Below, one piece after another: positions 33,819 to 42,229 of a stretch of 64,000 nucleotides of DNA. The stretch lies in assembly GCF_003627215.1 (NCBI RefSeq), contig NZ_CP032678.1, forward strand, positions 310,001 through 374,000, in the 5' to 3' direction. The notes beneath the pieces were generated by a model. That model had not been told where the DNA came from. It was given only the letters and a program-made list of their open reading frames with translations, and did not search any database. Within the stretch, counting starts at the first letter, position 1. Each line of letters begins with the position of its first letter. This DNA comes from Pseudomonas sp. Leaf58. Lineage in GTDB: Bacteria > Pseudomonadota > Gammaproteobacteria > Pseudomonadales > Pseudomonadaceae. Made by a program: the position numbers and the translations under genes.

Positions 33819-35279
33819 ATGAAAATCAAGAACCCATCCCGGTTTCTCGCCACTGCGGCATTCGTCGCGTGTGCCAGTCTGGGCCTTGCTGCCCCCAGTT
33901 TTGCCCAGCAGGCTTCGGTCAACCCAGATGCGCCAACCAGCCTTCAAGCGAGCATCGGTGAGCTTCCGCTTCTCAACGGGGTCAACCTGGAAGGACGTTC
34001 AGTGCGAATGGTCAACGAGCAGGACTTGCCCGCCACGCTGCGCCAGGCGATTCGCCAACAATCCGGGGGCGGCGCCATGCGCTTGAACACTAAGGACAAC
34101 AACATTCTGTGTAGCGTGACTGTGCAGGCGCACGCGGATGCACCGGGTATGCCCGGCACGGTGTACTACAAGCTGTCCTACCAGAATGAAGAGAATGTGC
34201 TGGTCGATCGCAACGTCTATGACTTCTACATGGCAGCGCACGAGCTGAGCCACTGCTTCAACCATGCAAGCCAGGCGTCCAACAGGCAGTTGATCGCCTT
34301 ACAGAACAGCCCCAATTTTGCGGCCTATGCCCCCATCCTGCACCTGCTGGACTCCTCAATCCGCGAGACCTATGCAGACTTTTCTGCGGCGCTGCTGGGC
34401 GCCAGCAAGACCGGGGACTGGAGTGTGTTCAGCAAGGCCGTCATGCCGTTTCGCGCCAGCCTGCCCGACCTGAAGCACCTGACCCTCAATGCCACGGCCA
34501 ATCTCGTTAACGGCATAGACCCCAAGACCCTCAAAGGCATGAGCTTCGAACAGGTTAACGCCCTGGCGAACAAGCATTTCAAACTGCGCTTCATGAATGC
34601 CGCAGGCGAGATTGACATGCGCAGCGCTGGCGTTTTGGATGTGGTCTCAGAACTGGCCTATACAGGCGAGCGGTTGAGAATCCTCTCTTCGATCGATATC
34701 TACAAGAACGATGCGACTTTGTTCCTCAACACCTCGAACCTGGTTCGTGGCTTTGGCGAGGCGGTGTACACCAAGCCGATTGCACGGGCCGACGACTTTG
34801 CGTTTATCTCGGCGCTGCATGTCGTGGATGCCAGGCTGATGGGCCGCTTTTCAAAAGAGGAGCGCAACAATACCCGCGATGGTCGCCAGCTGGCGCTGGA
34901 GTTTGGCGCAGCCATGGCCACCAAGGAGCGATTGGAGAGGGCCGTTGATGGGTACTTCAGCAAGGTGCTGTTCAAGCAGCCCAGCCAGATCGATCGGTAT
35001 GTTGAGAGCGTTCAGAGCTGGAGCAAACGTACCACAGCACCGGGTGCCGAACTACTTTTGGGCGCAAAGCTCAAAGATTTCATCGCCGAGAACGTGCGTT
35101 TTGACAACAGGGCCCCAACACAGGCCAGCAGAGCAGGGCTTGATGCGCGCACTCAGGAGCGTTTTGGGGTTGTCAGAGGTGGGGCAGACGCAGGCCTGCG
35201 CACTGACGATCAACAGATGTCGACGCAGGCTGCACAACAGCGCAACACACAGACCGACAATGCTGACTATGATCGTTGA
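33819..35279 (+). CDS. Exported putative zinc metallopeptidase (HELSH), 486 aa
   Basis: I choose the ATG at 33819 because it opens a clean signal peptide (FLATAAFVACASLGLAAPSF, then A-Q); the longer frame hides it. HELSH at about 141-145, in DFYMAAHELSHCFNHA, is a zinc-binding HExxH. RETYADFSAALLG about 42 residues later offers the third ligand. The layout, including a cysteine about 45 residues before the motif, parallels the membrane-anchored protein at 10669. It is presumably periplasmic or secreted. The C-terminal 100 residues are Gln/Ala/Arg-rich and probably disordered. Substrate unknown. Confidence 0.78.
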   Translation: MKIKNPSRFLATAAFVACASLGLAAPSFAQQASVNPDAPTSLQASIGELPLLNGVNLEGRSVRMVNEQDLPATLRQAIRQQSGGGAMRLNTKDNNILCSVTVQAHADAPGMPGTVYYKLSYQNEENVLVDRNVYDFYMAAHELSHCFNHASQASNRQLIALQNSPNFAAYAPILHLLDSSIRETYADFSAALLGASKTGDWSVFSKAVMPFRASLPDLKHLTLNATANLVNGIDPKTLKGMSFEQVNALANKHFKLRFMNAAGEIDMRSAGVLDVVSELAYTGERLRILSSIDIYKNDATLFLNTSNLVRGFGEAVYTKPIARADDFAFISALHVVDARLMGRFSKEERNNTRDGRQLALEFGAAMATKERLERAVDGYFSKVLFKQPSQIDRYVESVQSWSKRTTAPGAELLLGAKLKDFIAENVRFDNRAPTQASRAGLDARTQERFGVVRGGADAGLRTDDQQMSTQAAQQRNTQTDNADYDR

Positions 35280-35426
35280 CTGAGTGAGACGCTCACGGCC
35301 AGAGGGGGTGGTATTCCAGTCACCTGAGCTGTACAGGGGCTGCTATAGTAGCTGAACGCCCCGTCTGGCCCGAGCAATGCCGGAAAAGACGGGCCAATTT
35401 CAGCCAAAGAGCAGACAGGAAGTCGA

Positions 35427-36119
35427 ATGATGAGCGTTGAAGCCGCCCTCGTAGCCCTTGAAACGGTCACCGCGCCCAAGAGGGTGGTCTCGACAATGCA
35501 CTGCGCTCCGGATGTGTTCACCGGCAGCCACTACCCGACCTACCTCGATCGTTTCATTGAAGATCATCCCAACCCTTTGAGCAGCGCCTGCAGCCGAGGC
35601 GACAATGTCCTGCTCAAGCTGCTGCTCAATCACGGGGTGCGGCCAACCCAGGATACTCAAGATCCACTGATCATTGCCGCAGCCATGCGCAATCAGGCGG
35701 GCGTGGCGCTCTTGCTTCAACATGGCGCCAACCCCAATCTTCGGAGCCAATCGGGGTTGCGTGGGCCTGTCCACGCGGCGATTGGCAAAGATCCGCAATG
35801 GGCGGTTCAGATTCGCCTTAACCCTATCTGGAGGGCGGAGGCCAGGCGACTGCCCGCAGACCGACTGAGCGCGGATTTTGAGCGTGCCGAGCGCGATATC
35901 ATTCGTTTGCTCGCCCATGCCGGGGCAGACCTGAACAACGACCTTGGGGGCTTCGAAACCCCGCTGCACGTGGCGATCCTGGATTCGAATATCGAGATGC
36001 AGGCACTGCTGCTTCGACTGGGTGCCGACCTGGATATTCCCAACTACTGGGGTGCCACGGCTAGGCACCTTCTGGGCCCGGAGCTGACCCGGATGCTGAT
36101 TGACCTGGCCATTGGCTGA
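35427..36119 (+). CDS. Ankyrin-repeat protein, 230 aa
   Basis: AGGAAG precedes the ATG. At least four ankyrin-type units are visible: PLSSACSRGDNVLLKLLLNH, PLIIAAAMRNQAGVALLLQH with GANPNLRS, a diverged third, and TPLHVAILDSNIEMQALLLR with LGADLDIPN. Ankyrin repeats mediate protein-protein binding. There is no signal peptide. Bacterial ankyrin proteins can be secreted effectors or simple scaffolds; nothing here decides. Confidence 0.85.
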   Translation: MMSVEAALVALETVTAPKRVVSTMHCAPDVFTGSHYPTYLDRFIEDHPNPLSSACSRGDNVLLKLLLNHGVRPTQDTQDPLIIAAAMRNQAGVALLLQHGANPNLRSQSGLRGPVHAAIGKDPQWAVQIRLNPIWRAEARRLPADRLSADFERAERDIIRLLAHAGADLNNDLGGFETPLHVAILDSNIEMQALLLRLGADLDIPNYWGATARHLLGPELTRMLIDLAIG

Positions 36120-36235
36120 AGCAACCACGCAATGCATTTAAGGGCCCCAGAGAAGGCCGCAGTCAGGTGCTCCAGCGTTTGCTTGCAGCCTGGACAAATC
36201 GAATTCCGGACAGGCAGGTCGTTATGCTGCCCCAT
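36044..36235 (-). CDS. Possible small zinc-knuckle protein, 63 aa
   Basis: An ATG at 36235 opens MGQHNDLPVRNSICPGCKQT and continues LEHLTAAF, resembling small plasmid/phage proteins with a CxxC knuckle. It follows the 36252 gene by 16 bases on the same strand. However, the second half lies antisense to the end of the ankyrin gene and only one CxxC is present, so I rate it as doubtful. Confidence 0.3.
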   Translation of the reverse strand: MGQHNDLPVRNSICPGCKQTLEHLTAAFSGALKCIAWLLQPMARSISIRVSSGPRRCLAVAPQ

Positions 36236-36251
36236 GGGGGCTGGCCCCTGG

Positions 36252-36893
36252 CTACAATGCCAGCTCACCCTCCAGCAGCTCTGCCAGAAGGGGCTCTGAC
36301 AGCCTTCCCAGATCCATCTCCAGGCAACCACTCAGGTGAAGCATGAAGGATTGGCCGAGGCTCAGTTGAACGTTTTCGAACGCCTGGGGATTGTTCCGAT
36401 ACTCGCGCTCCAGCAGCATGTGGTACACCGCCTGTCTCTCATGCCGCTGGCTGGTTTTGGGGGAATGCCATGCAGCAAGGACAAAGACTGGGGGTATCCT
36501 GGCGCCCAATTTCAGTAGGGTGCCAATCTCAAAAGGAGTGTCGACTGGCGTCTTGTGTCCCGTGGCAACTTCCAGCCAGACATCGCGGAAATCCCGGCGC
36601 AGCCAGGGAATTGTGTCGCGTTTCGTGGTGGCCCGACTGAGCACTTCCTTGTGTTGCGCCCACAAGGATTCTTGCAAGGGCGTGCACATACCCTGAGCCA
36701 TCCACGGGATCATGAGAGCCACCCGTCGATTCCGGTACAACTCGAACAGAAGGCGTGGCGTCTCAATGGGGATCAAGCCGTCAGCCACATTGATCCACCT
36801 GGGTCGACCGGTTTCTATCACATGGATTTTTTCTGTTCGAAAATGCTCAAGGGCAGTCATTTTCAACGCTCTGGCTTTGATTGGGATGAACAC
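36252..36893 (-). CDS. Tail-motif protein (ends EGELAL), 213 aa
   Basis: A helical soluble protein whose last residues, LLEGELAL, fit the shared C-terminal rule with Ala in place of Gly. It also contains LGQSFMLHLSGCLEMDLGRL just upstream of the tail. The body does not show the large-family cores. The start is uncertain: an internal ATG at residue 12 (MTALEHFRTEKIH) is equally possible. A TATATTG box lies 44 bases upstream. Confidence 0.7.
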   Translation of the reverse strand: MFIPIKARALKMTALEHFRTEKIHVIETGRPRWINVADGLIPIETPRLLFELYRNRRVALMIPWMAQGMCTPLQESLWAQHKEVLSRATTKRDTIPWLRRDFRDVWLEVATGHKTPVDTPFEIGTLLKLGARIPPVFVLAAWHSPKTSQRHERQAVYHMLLEREYRNNPQAFENVQLSLGQSFMLHLSGCLEMDLGRLSEPLLAELLEGELAL

Positions 36894-36936
36894 GATGGTG
36901 GCAACAGGGATTCAGGTAGACGGTATCGACATACAT

Positions 36937-36943
36937 CAATATA
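36937..36943 (-). promoter_or_regulatory. TATATTG box (minus)
   Basis: TATATTG on the minus strand, 44 bases before 36893, in the divergent gap shared with the plus-strand gene at 36986. Confidence 0.4.
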
Positions 36944-36985
36944 TGCAATAATCGCACATATGAATATATCTCCCAGGGAATCACC

Positions 36986-37327
36986 ATGAAGCTCGTTATC
37001 CCCCGCCTGAAGGCCGATCATCTCGCTCTGACCAAAAAGTGGACATTTCACCTGCACCATGAGGAGCGTAACGCCTCCCTCGGCGCGCACCTGAATATTG
37101 CCGCAAAGAAATTCCACTGGAGCAACAAGGACAACCTCGCCACCGAGGTCACCTTACCCAAAGGGACGGTCATGACGGTCGATCGCTACTACATCCGACA
37201 GGGGAACGAGCAGTTTGACTCGATCACCTTCCTGGTGCATGAGATCGACGGCAAGGTGCTGAAGAAGAAGCTGCGCTTCTGGGTGAAACTCGATGAAGCG
37301 CTGACGCTGGATTTCAAATACCTCTGA
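36986..37327 (+). CDS. Hypothetical beta-rich protein, 113 aa
   Basis: AGGGAATC precedes the ATG. MKLVIPRLKADHLALTKKWT, then a His-rich strand (FHLHHEERNASLG) and repeated beta strands, suggests a small barrel. It is Lys-rich and could bind nucleic acid. No known family. It is convergent with the tail-motif cluster that follows. Confidence 0.65.
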   Translation: MKLVIPRLKADHLALTKKWTFHLHHEERNASLGAHLNIAAKKFHWSNKDNLATEVTLPKGTVMTVDRYYIRQGNEQFDSITFLVHEIDGKVLKKKLRFWVKLDEALTLDFKYL

Positions 37328-37378
37328 GCGGTACCGGGCTGTCGGATAATCCTTGTTCTCTGAGTAGCTCACACCTCC

Positions 37379-38038
37379 TCAGAGCGCCAGATCGATCTCC
37401 AGGGCCTGGGCGATCTCTTGTTCGCGCATGTGTTGCTTGCACTGATCCCAGCCAAAGATCTTGAAGAACTTGAGTGCTCGCTGACTGTCCAGGTGATGCA
37501 GCAGGGTGGGGTGCTCGCCGATCGGCATGAAGTAGCTTTTCACGTAGCTTCCCATGCCCTTCAGATTCAGTCCGCCTAGGTAGCGCAGAGCCATGGCCGG
37601 GTCTTTGTCAATCAGCAGGTCGAGCCAGTCGATTTTGGAGGGCAATCGATCCACAGTCCGATAGCTGTCGCCGATATTCACCTGCCGTGTTTTGGCCATG
37701 ATGCCATCGGGGTGATTGGCGGCGATGCTCTCCAGTGAAACGCGCTGGATCTCCCCGAGGAAATAGCCGTCCCTCAGGCATTCGAGCAAAAGCGCAAACA
37801 TTCGCTGGCCATCCTCATCCTGCAGTTGCTTGGCATCCATGGAGGTAATGGGCACCAGGTTGAAAAGGTGCTCAATGAGTGCGCGATCCAGGCGTTTATC
37901 GCCCTGGTTGCGCTCCTGCACATCCTGGTATCCAATCCTTCCCAGCAGCCAGTCCAGGGCCGTCTCGTACCGATCAGCGATGCTTGGATGAACTGTGCCG
38001 TCGTCTTGCAAGGGCGGGGTAATATTAGACAATTTCAT
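37379..38038 (-). CDS. Tail-motif protein (ends EIDLAL), 219 aa
   Basis: Last gene of a four-gene minus-strand cluster. The product starts MKLSNITPPLQDDGTVHPSI, is helical and soluble, and contains FFKIFGWDQCKQHMREQE shortly before its C-terminus QALEIDLAL. The tail obeys the shared rule with Ala at -2. Ten bases separate it from the upstream gene, so they are co-transcribed. Confidence 0.75.
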   Translation of the reverse strand: MKLSNITPPLQDDGTVHPSIADRYETALDWLLGRIGYQDVQERNQGDKRLDRALIEHLFNLVPITSMDAKQLQDEDGQRMFALLLECLRDGYFLGEIQRVSLESIAANHPDGIMAKTRQVNIGDSYRTVDRLPSKIDWLDLLIDKDPAMALRYLGGLNLKGMGSYVKSYFMPIGEHPTLLHHLDSQRALKFFKIFGWDQCKQHMREQEIAQALEIDLAL

Positions 38039-38047
38039 GCTGGTGCC

Positions 38048-39127
38048 TCAGAGTCCCAAATCGCTTTCAAGTTGGCGCACGTACAAGGCATCGCATGCCT
38101 TGGCAATCTGCGCGTCGAGCTTGGCCGAAATCAGGCCGTCCGCCATGCGTTCACTGGTGCAGGCAAACGCGTTGACCGTGGCCGCAATGTGCTGGCGCAG
38201 CGCAGGCTCGGCCTTCCACAGCCTGTTCGCGATCTTGACCATCATGGCGGGCTGATCCTGTTCTGGGATGTCAAAGCCCGCCCACTGGCTACCCGGCCTG
38301 GACAGGTGAAGGTACAGCGAGGCCTGGGCGAATCGCTTGCTGCCGGCAGAGGCTTGCCTCAGGGCCGCCATTACCGTGTCCTCCATGGGATGACCGAGAT
38401 CCTCCATCACCACGAAATGCTCCATGACCATCGGCCAGCTTCGCTGTGCCACGGCATATCGCGTGCACAAGCCGTCCAGTCCAAGTCGCTTGAAGAACTG
38501 CGCCATACCCAGAGCCAGTGGATCATCGATCAGGAATTTGAAGTTGAGTCCGGCAAGCAGTTTTTCATGGTGGTCGCATACGAAGGCTTCCAACGCCATC
38601 CGCACCGGCTCGTCGCACGCAAGGCTAAGCTCGTATGTCCAGCGACAAAGCTGCTGGGTGAAGTCTTTCGGGTAGGTACCGACGTCGAACCCCATGTACT
38701 TTTTGGCCAACTGGAGAAACAACTGGTGTTCATTGTGCTGCACCAGCAGGGGAATGAAGCGATACAGTGAGAAGTCACGCAGGTGCAGGTTCTGCTTGAC
38801 GAGCAGCGGGAAAAACACGCCAGGGTTGGCAACGTTGTGCAGCGTCGATTGGTATTTCAGATGTTGATCGCCCAGGTCACACCCCACGGTCTCCATCAGC
38901 AGGCGGGTTGTCCTGACTGGAATGCCCTGGGTGAAGTACAGCTTCTGTAATTGCTCCAGGTGCCCGGCGCCCAGCAGTTCCGACTCGTTGCGAAACAAGC
39001 GGGCATGGGTATAGGCCGCCTTGAGGCTGACGAGCAGGGGCTCGATGACTTCTGGCTGCATGTCCTGGGGCTTCATGGCCAGGATATGCTCCAGCTGCTG
39101 GGTGGCTTTATCGATCAGCCGGTTCAC
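38048..39127 (-). CDS. Tail-motif protein (ends ESDLGL), 359 aa
   Basis: The protein starts MNRLIDKATQQLEHILAMKP and is all-helical with repeated hydrophobic helix pairs reminiscent of HEAT or TPR-like solenoids, though no consensus repeat can be claimed. It ends RQLESDLGL. The start overlaps the stop of the upstream tail-motif gene by four bases. No enzyme motif is visible. Confidence 0.78.
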   Translation of the reverse strand: MNRLIDKATQQLEHILAMKPQDMQPEVIEPLLVSLKAAYTHARLFRNESELLGAGHLEQLQKLYFTQGIPVRTTRLLMETVGCDLGDQHLKYQSTLHNVANPGVFFPLLVKQNLHLRDFSLYRFIPLLVQHNEHQLFLQLAKKYMGFDVGTYPKDFTQQLCRWTYELSLACDEPVRMALEAFVCDHHEKLLAGLNFKFLIDDPLALGMAQFFKRLGLDGLCTRYAVAQRSWPMVMEHFVVMEDLGHPMEDTVMAALRQASAGSKRFAQASLYLHLSRPGSQWAGFDIPEQDQPAMMVKIANRLWKAEPALRQHIAATVNAFACTSERMADGLISAKLDAQIAKACDALYVRQLESDLGL

Positions 39128-39960
39128 AGCCCAAGCTCCTCCTGCAGGCGCGATTCGGGGAAGCCGGGTATGTCCATCAGGTATTCCAGCGGGTAGAGGT
39201 TTCGAATCTCCTTGATTACCTCCTCTTCAACCTTGATATGGCTTGCCACGTATTGACGCATGAACTCGGCACGCTTGCTCTCGATGTCAGGCTGAGCCTT
39301 GTGCCGCTCAAAGGCTTTTTGAACGATCACTGCCTGGGCTTTCAGGTTTTCCACCCGGCCCTGACCGCCCCCAAAGGCACAGACTTTTGGCGGAGGGGCA
39401 AACCAGCAGTCCCTTCCATGAATTTTATTCATCTCAGCAACCGCATCGTCACTGTCGAATACCCACCGGTTTTCCTGATCCTGAATGAAATATTCGACAA
39501 ACGCGGCGAAGGTGCCCAAGCTTTTGGTGCTCTGGCTGAGCGAGGCGAGCATCCAGAGCGACAGTTTGGTATCAAACGCCTGCTCTGCCAGCATGAGCTC
39601 ATCCCTGTTTTCGAGACCTTCGCGGCTGTGCAAATACAAGTCCAGTGCCAGCTTGGGCAGCCCCAGTTGCGCCAGTTCACGCAGGGCGGGTCTGTCGGAG
39701 GCCCGCAGGCACGGCTCTCGGCGATTGCTGGTACTTAGCGACCATTCACAAATTTCTTCGATGCGCGGGGCCATGCGCTCCAGGAACTGCCTGAAGAAGA
39801 GGTCTCGACCACCCTTGATGAACAGCGCCACCACCTGATTGTCGAACGAAAAGGGGCTGTCGTGCAGGTCTTCGTCGTGCAGCAGGCCCTCGATCAGCTT
39901 CGCGGCGAGCTGGTGATTGTTGTGCGTCAGCAGCGTGTCAATGAGTTCTAGTGAGCGCAC
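39124..39960 (-). CDS. Tail-motif protein (ends QEELGL), 278 aa
   Basis: A GTG start at 39960 overlaps the end of the upstream 145-residue gene by 13 bases; the frame is closed by a TGA just upstream, so the two are not simply one split gene. The product (RSLELIDTLLTHNNHQLAAK) is helical and ends SRLQEELGL, obeying the shared tail rule. Confidence 0.75.
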   Translation of the reverse strand: MRSLELIDTLLTHNNHQLAAKLIEGLLHDEDLHDSPFSFDNQVVALFIKGGRDLFFRQFLERMAPRIEEICEWSLSTSNRREPCLRASDRPALRELAQLGLPKLALDLYLHSREGLENRDELMLAEQAFDTKLSLWMLASLSQSTKSLGTFAAFVEYFIQDQENRWVFDSDDAVAEMNKIHGRDCWFAPPPKVCAFGGGQGRVENLKAQAVIVQKAFERHKAQPDIESKRAEFMRQYVASHIKVEEEVIKEIRNLYPLEYLMDIPGFPESRLQEELGL

Positions 39961-40385
39961 GAGCCGGGGGCGGCCTCACTGCGCACTTCAACTTCATCGA
40001 CCAGGTGGTTGGCCCGAAAGAAACCATTTTTGAGGATGTTGTCGACCAGCTTGTTGTCTGAGCCCGAGTGATCCTGCAGCAAGAATGGCGCAGCCAGCCA
40101 GGGTTCCAGTGGGCAATGCTCCGCCACAAAGGTGCGGTACAGACGCTCTTTGCTCAGCCCACTGTACTTCTTGGCGAAGGTGTAAACGGGCTCACGCAGG
40201 GTCTGCAGGTGCTCCTGGGCGAAGAGGGCCGCCTGGTGGTGGCCGGTTGAGAAGGCCTGGTTCATGTGCTGGGTGTATTGCTGCGCGTTCTGTCGTGCAG
40301 ATTTCCAATCCCGATCAATGAGATTGGTGAGGATCACGCTCATCTGATTGCGAAAGTGTTGTTTGGTGAATGCCGGCTGAGTCAT
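39948..40385 (-). CDS. Hypothetical protein at head of tail-motif operon, 145 aa
   Basis: The ATG at 40385 has GGAGAT upstream. The product MTQPAFTKQHFRNQMSVILT is helical and ends PGSCAH, so it is the one member of this operon without the tail. Its position and overlap with the next gene suggest it once formed an N-terminal part of that protein or works with it. The gap to the divergent gene at 40521 probably holds both promoters. Confidence 0.7.
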   Translation of the reverse strand: MTQPAFTKQHFRNQMSVILTNLIDRDWKSARQNAQQYTQHMNQAFSTGHHQAALFAQEHLQTLREPVYTFAKKYSGLSKERLYRTFVAEHCPLEPWLAAPFLLQDHSGSDNKLVDNILKNGFFRANHLVDEVEVRSEAAPGSCAH

Positions 40386-40520
40386 CGGAGATCTCCTTCA
40401 ATAAATCATTAAAGCATGGCCTCACGAAGTGTTGCCACCCGCGTCGCACAACGTGGACGTTGAAACGGTGCATCTGCCAGAATGAAGCAATGCAACCGGC
40501 ACAGACCTACTCGAACGCCC

Positions 40521-42137
40521 ATGAAAAACCCTATTTTCGGTACCTCGCTTCCCATTGAACTCAAGCCCGAGCGTGTTCAGGTGGTCAGTCAATTTGCTGA
40601 TGAGGCCCTTGAATTGGCCATGGCCCACGATCAGCAATTCACAACTCTTGCTGAAATGGCGGAAGAGAATGGATATTGGGACGAGGCTCACCTTGATGAG
40701 TTCATTAAAAGCCAGCACGGCCTCAAGTTGCTAAGTCATTTTTTTGAACGCGGTGTGCTTGATATTGCCACCTTGATTGTTGCAGACAAGGTCGAGGATA
40801 TTGATGATTTTTGGGGCAATTTTGCCACCTTTGAGCTTGAGGAACTGCGCAAGGATCTGATGCAGTACGGGCTTCATGGCTTGCATTTTCGCAGCAATAT
40901 GCCCACTCAAGACCACCGGCTGGCGGCGGTGAAGTTGCTTTCACAGCGGCTGTTTGACCTGCAGTCTGAAGCTTATACAACGGATCCATGCTTCCCGTTG
41001 GGAGCGCTGTCGTGTTTGATCAAGCTTGATTATGAGAAGGAATTCCAGCATGCCCGGCAGGTAGAAGAGGGTGCTGAGCTGGCGGATGACATCCCAAGGG
41101 CGAACAGACATCATTTGAACGCCCTGCTTGGTTTGGGTCTTGAGACTACAGAAGGCAAGCCGTGGAGCCTGAAACGGGCTGTGGACTACTTCCTTAGCTA
41201 TGAAGGACAGTATGATTACCCGACGCTAAAGGATACCCTCAAGCCGCAGAAACTGGCCAACATGATTCAGCTTGGGTTTAGGTGCCTTGTCTACAATCGC
41301 GGCTATCAGCTAAAAGCGGCTCAAGGTTGTGCGCGGATGACTGATTTCGAGCTGATGAGAGCGGTCGAACCGACAATCGATCGCTTGCTTACCCCGTTCA
41401 AGGCTTCCCCGGAATTCAATCAGGCGCTCAAGCGCCAGGTGTTAATCAACCTCTTCAGTGCATTTCCATCAGGATTGGCCTTATTGGACGCTCAGCCCGA
41501 AGAGCTTCAAGGGGTCATTCTTGATCCAGTGCTTCGCAGTCACCCAGATGCCAGGTATTTCGCCACCACCCTGGCTGGGCCAACGCACCTGTTCGCCGCC
41601 AACCGCTCTGCGCCCAAACAACACAAGGCCACGCAAGTGGCTGAATTCCTGCAGGCCGCTGGTTACCCGATTCACATCGACATCGCCTGCAAGGGGTGGC
41701 TGTCCACCCTGGGCCAGACCGGAAATCTGATTGATCACGCCGAAGGCAAGTCTGATGTTCTGGACGCGTTTTTCAGTGAGTCGCGTACGCTCGACGATAC
41801 CCCGTTCGGGACAGCCCTCAGCCTGCTGACGCCCGAATACCTGGCACATTACAGCGATAGTGCCGTGATCAACCTGATCAAGGCGGGTGCGCAGATCAGC
41901 TGTCCCGAGGCTGGGTATCTGACCTACCGGCGTGCGTGCGCAGCCATCGACTTGCGCGACTTCTTCGCCGCCAGGGCCGACATGATTCCAGTCGTGCTTA
42001 GCGCACTGGAGAAGGACGACCTGATCAGCATTCACGCCTTCAAGCTCTGCGGGTTTGGCAGGCGCGAGCTGACCCTTCTGGATAATCCGCCCGGCTCACT
42101 GAATGAGCATATTCTTGGCGGTGACCTCGGCCTGTAG
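40521..42137 (+). CDS. Large tail-motif paralog (ends GGDLGL), 538 aa
   Basis: First of the tandem array. I prefer the ATG at 40521 (MKNPIFGTSLPIELKPER) by comparison with paralogs; an ATG at 40482 is in frame. Family landmarks: GLHGLHFRSNM near residue 125, LVYNRGYQLKAA near 265, RQVLINLFSAFPSGLALLDA with QPEELQGV near 320, and a C-terminal FKLCGFGRRELTLL ending HILGGDLGL. It is soluble with no signal peptide. The protein at 42230 is its closest relative. No known domain is recognised. Confidence 0.8.
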   Translation: MKNPIFGTSLPIELKPERVQVVSQFADEALELAMAHDQQFTTLAEMAEENGYWDEAHLDEFIKSQHGLKLLSHFFERGVLDIATLIVADKVEDIDDFWGNFATFELEELRKDLMQYGLHGLHFRSNMPTQDHRLAAVKLLSQRLFDLQSEAYTTDPCFPLGALSCLIKLDYEKEFQHARQVEEGAELADDIPRANRHHLNALLGLGLETTEGKPWSLKRAVDYFLSYEGQYDYPTLKDTLKPQKLANMIQLGFRCLVYNRGYQLKAAQGCARMTDFELMRAVEPTIDRLLTPFKASPEFNQALKRQVLINLFSAFPSGLALLDAQPEELQGVILDPVLRSHPDARYFATTLAGPTHLFAANRSAPKQHKATQVAEFLQAAGYPIHIDIACKGWLSTLGQTGNLIDHAEGKSDVLDAFFSESRTLDDTPFGTALSLLTPEYLAHYSDSAVINLIKAGAQISCPEAGYLTYRRACAAIDLRDFFAARADMIPVVLSALEKDDLISIHAFKLCGFGRRELTLLDNPPGSLNEHILGGDLGL

Positions 42138-42229
42138 CCGCTGCCCAGGCGCTGGACGTGGGATTTACGGCTCTGCCACACTTGGGTTAATAGCCTTTAC
42201 AGACCTGGTCAGCCAGGGGCAGGGATTTT

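Noticed and set aside
39124..40385. The 39948 and 39124 genes as one frameshifted protein
   Set aside because: They overlap by 13 bases and the second frame is closed by a TGA immediately upstream of its GTG, so separate coupled genes fit better.
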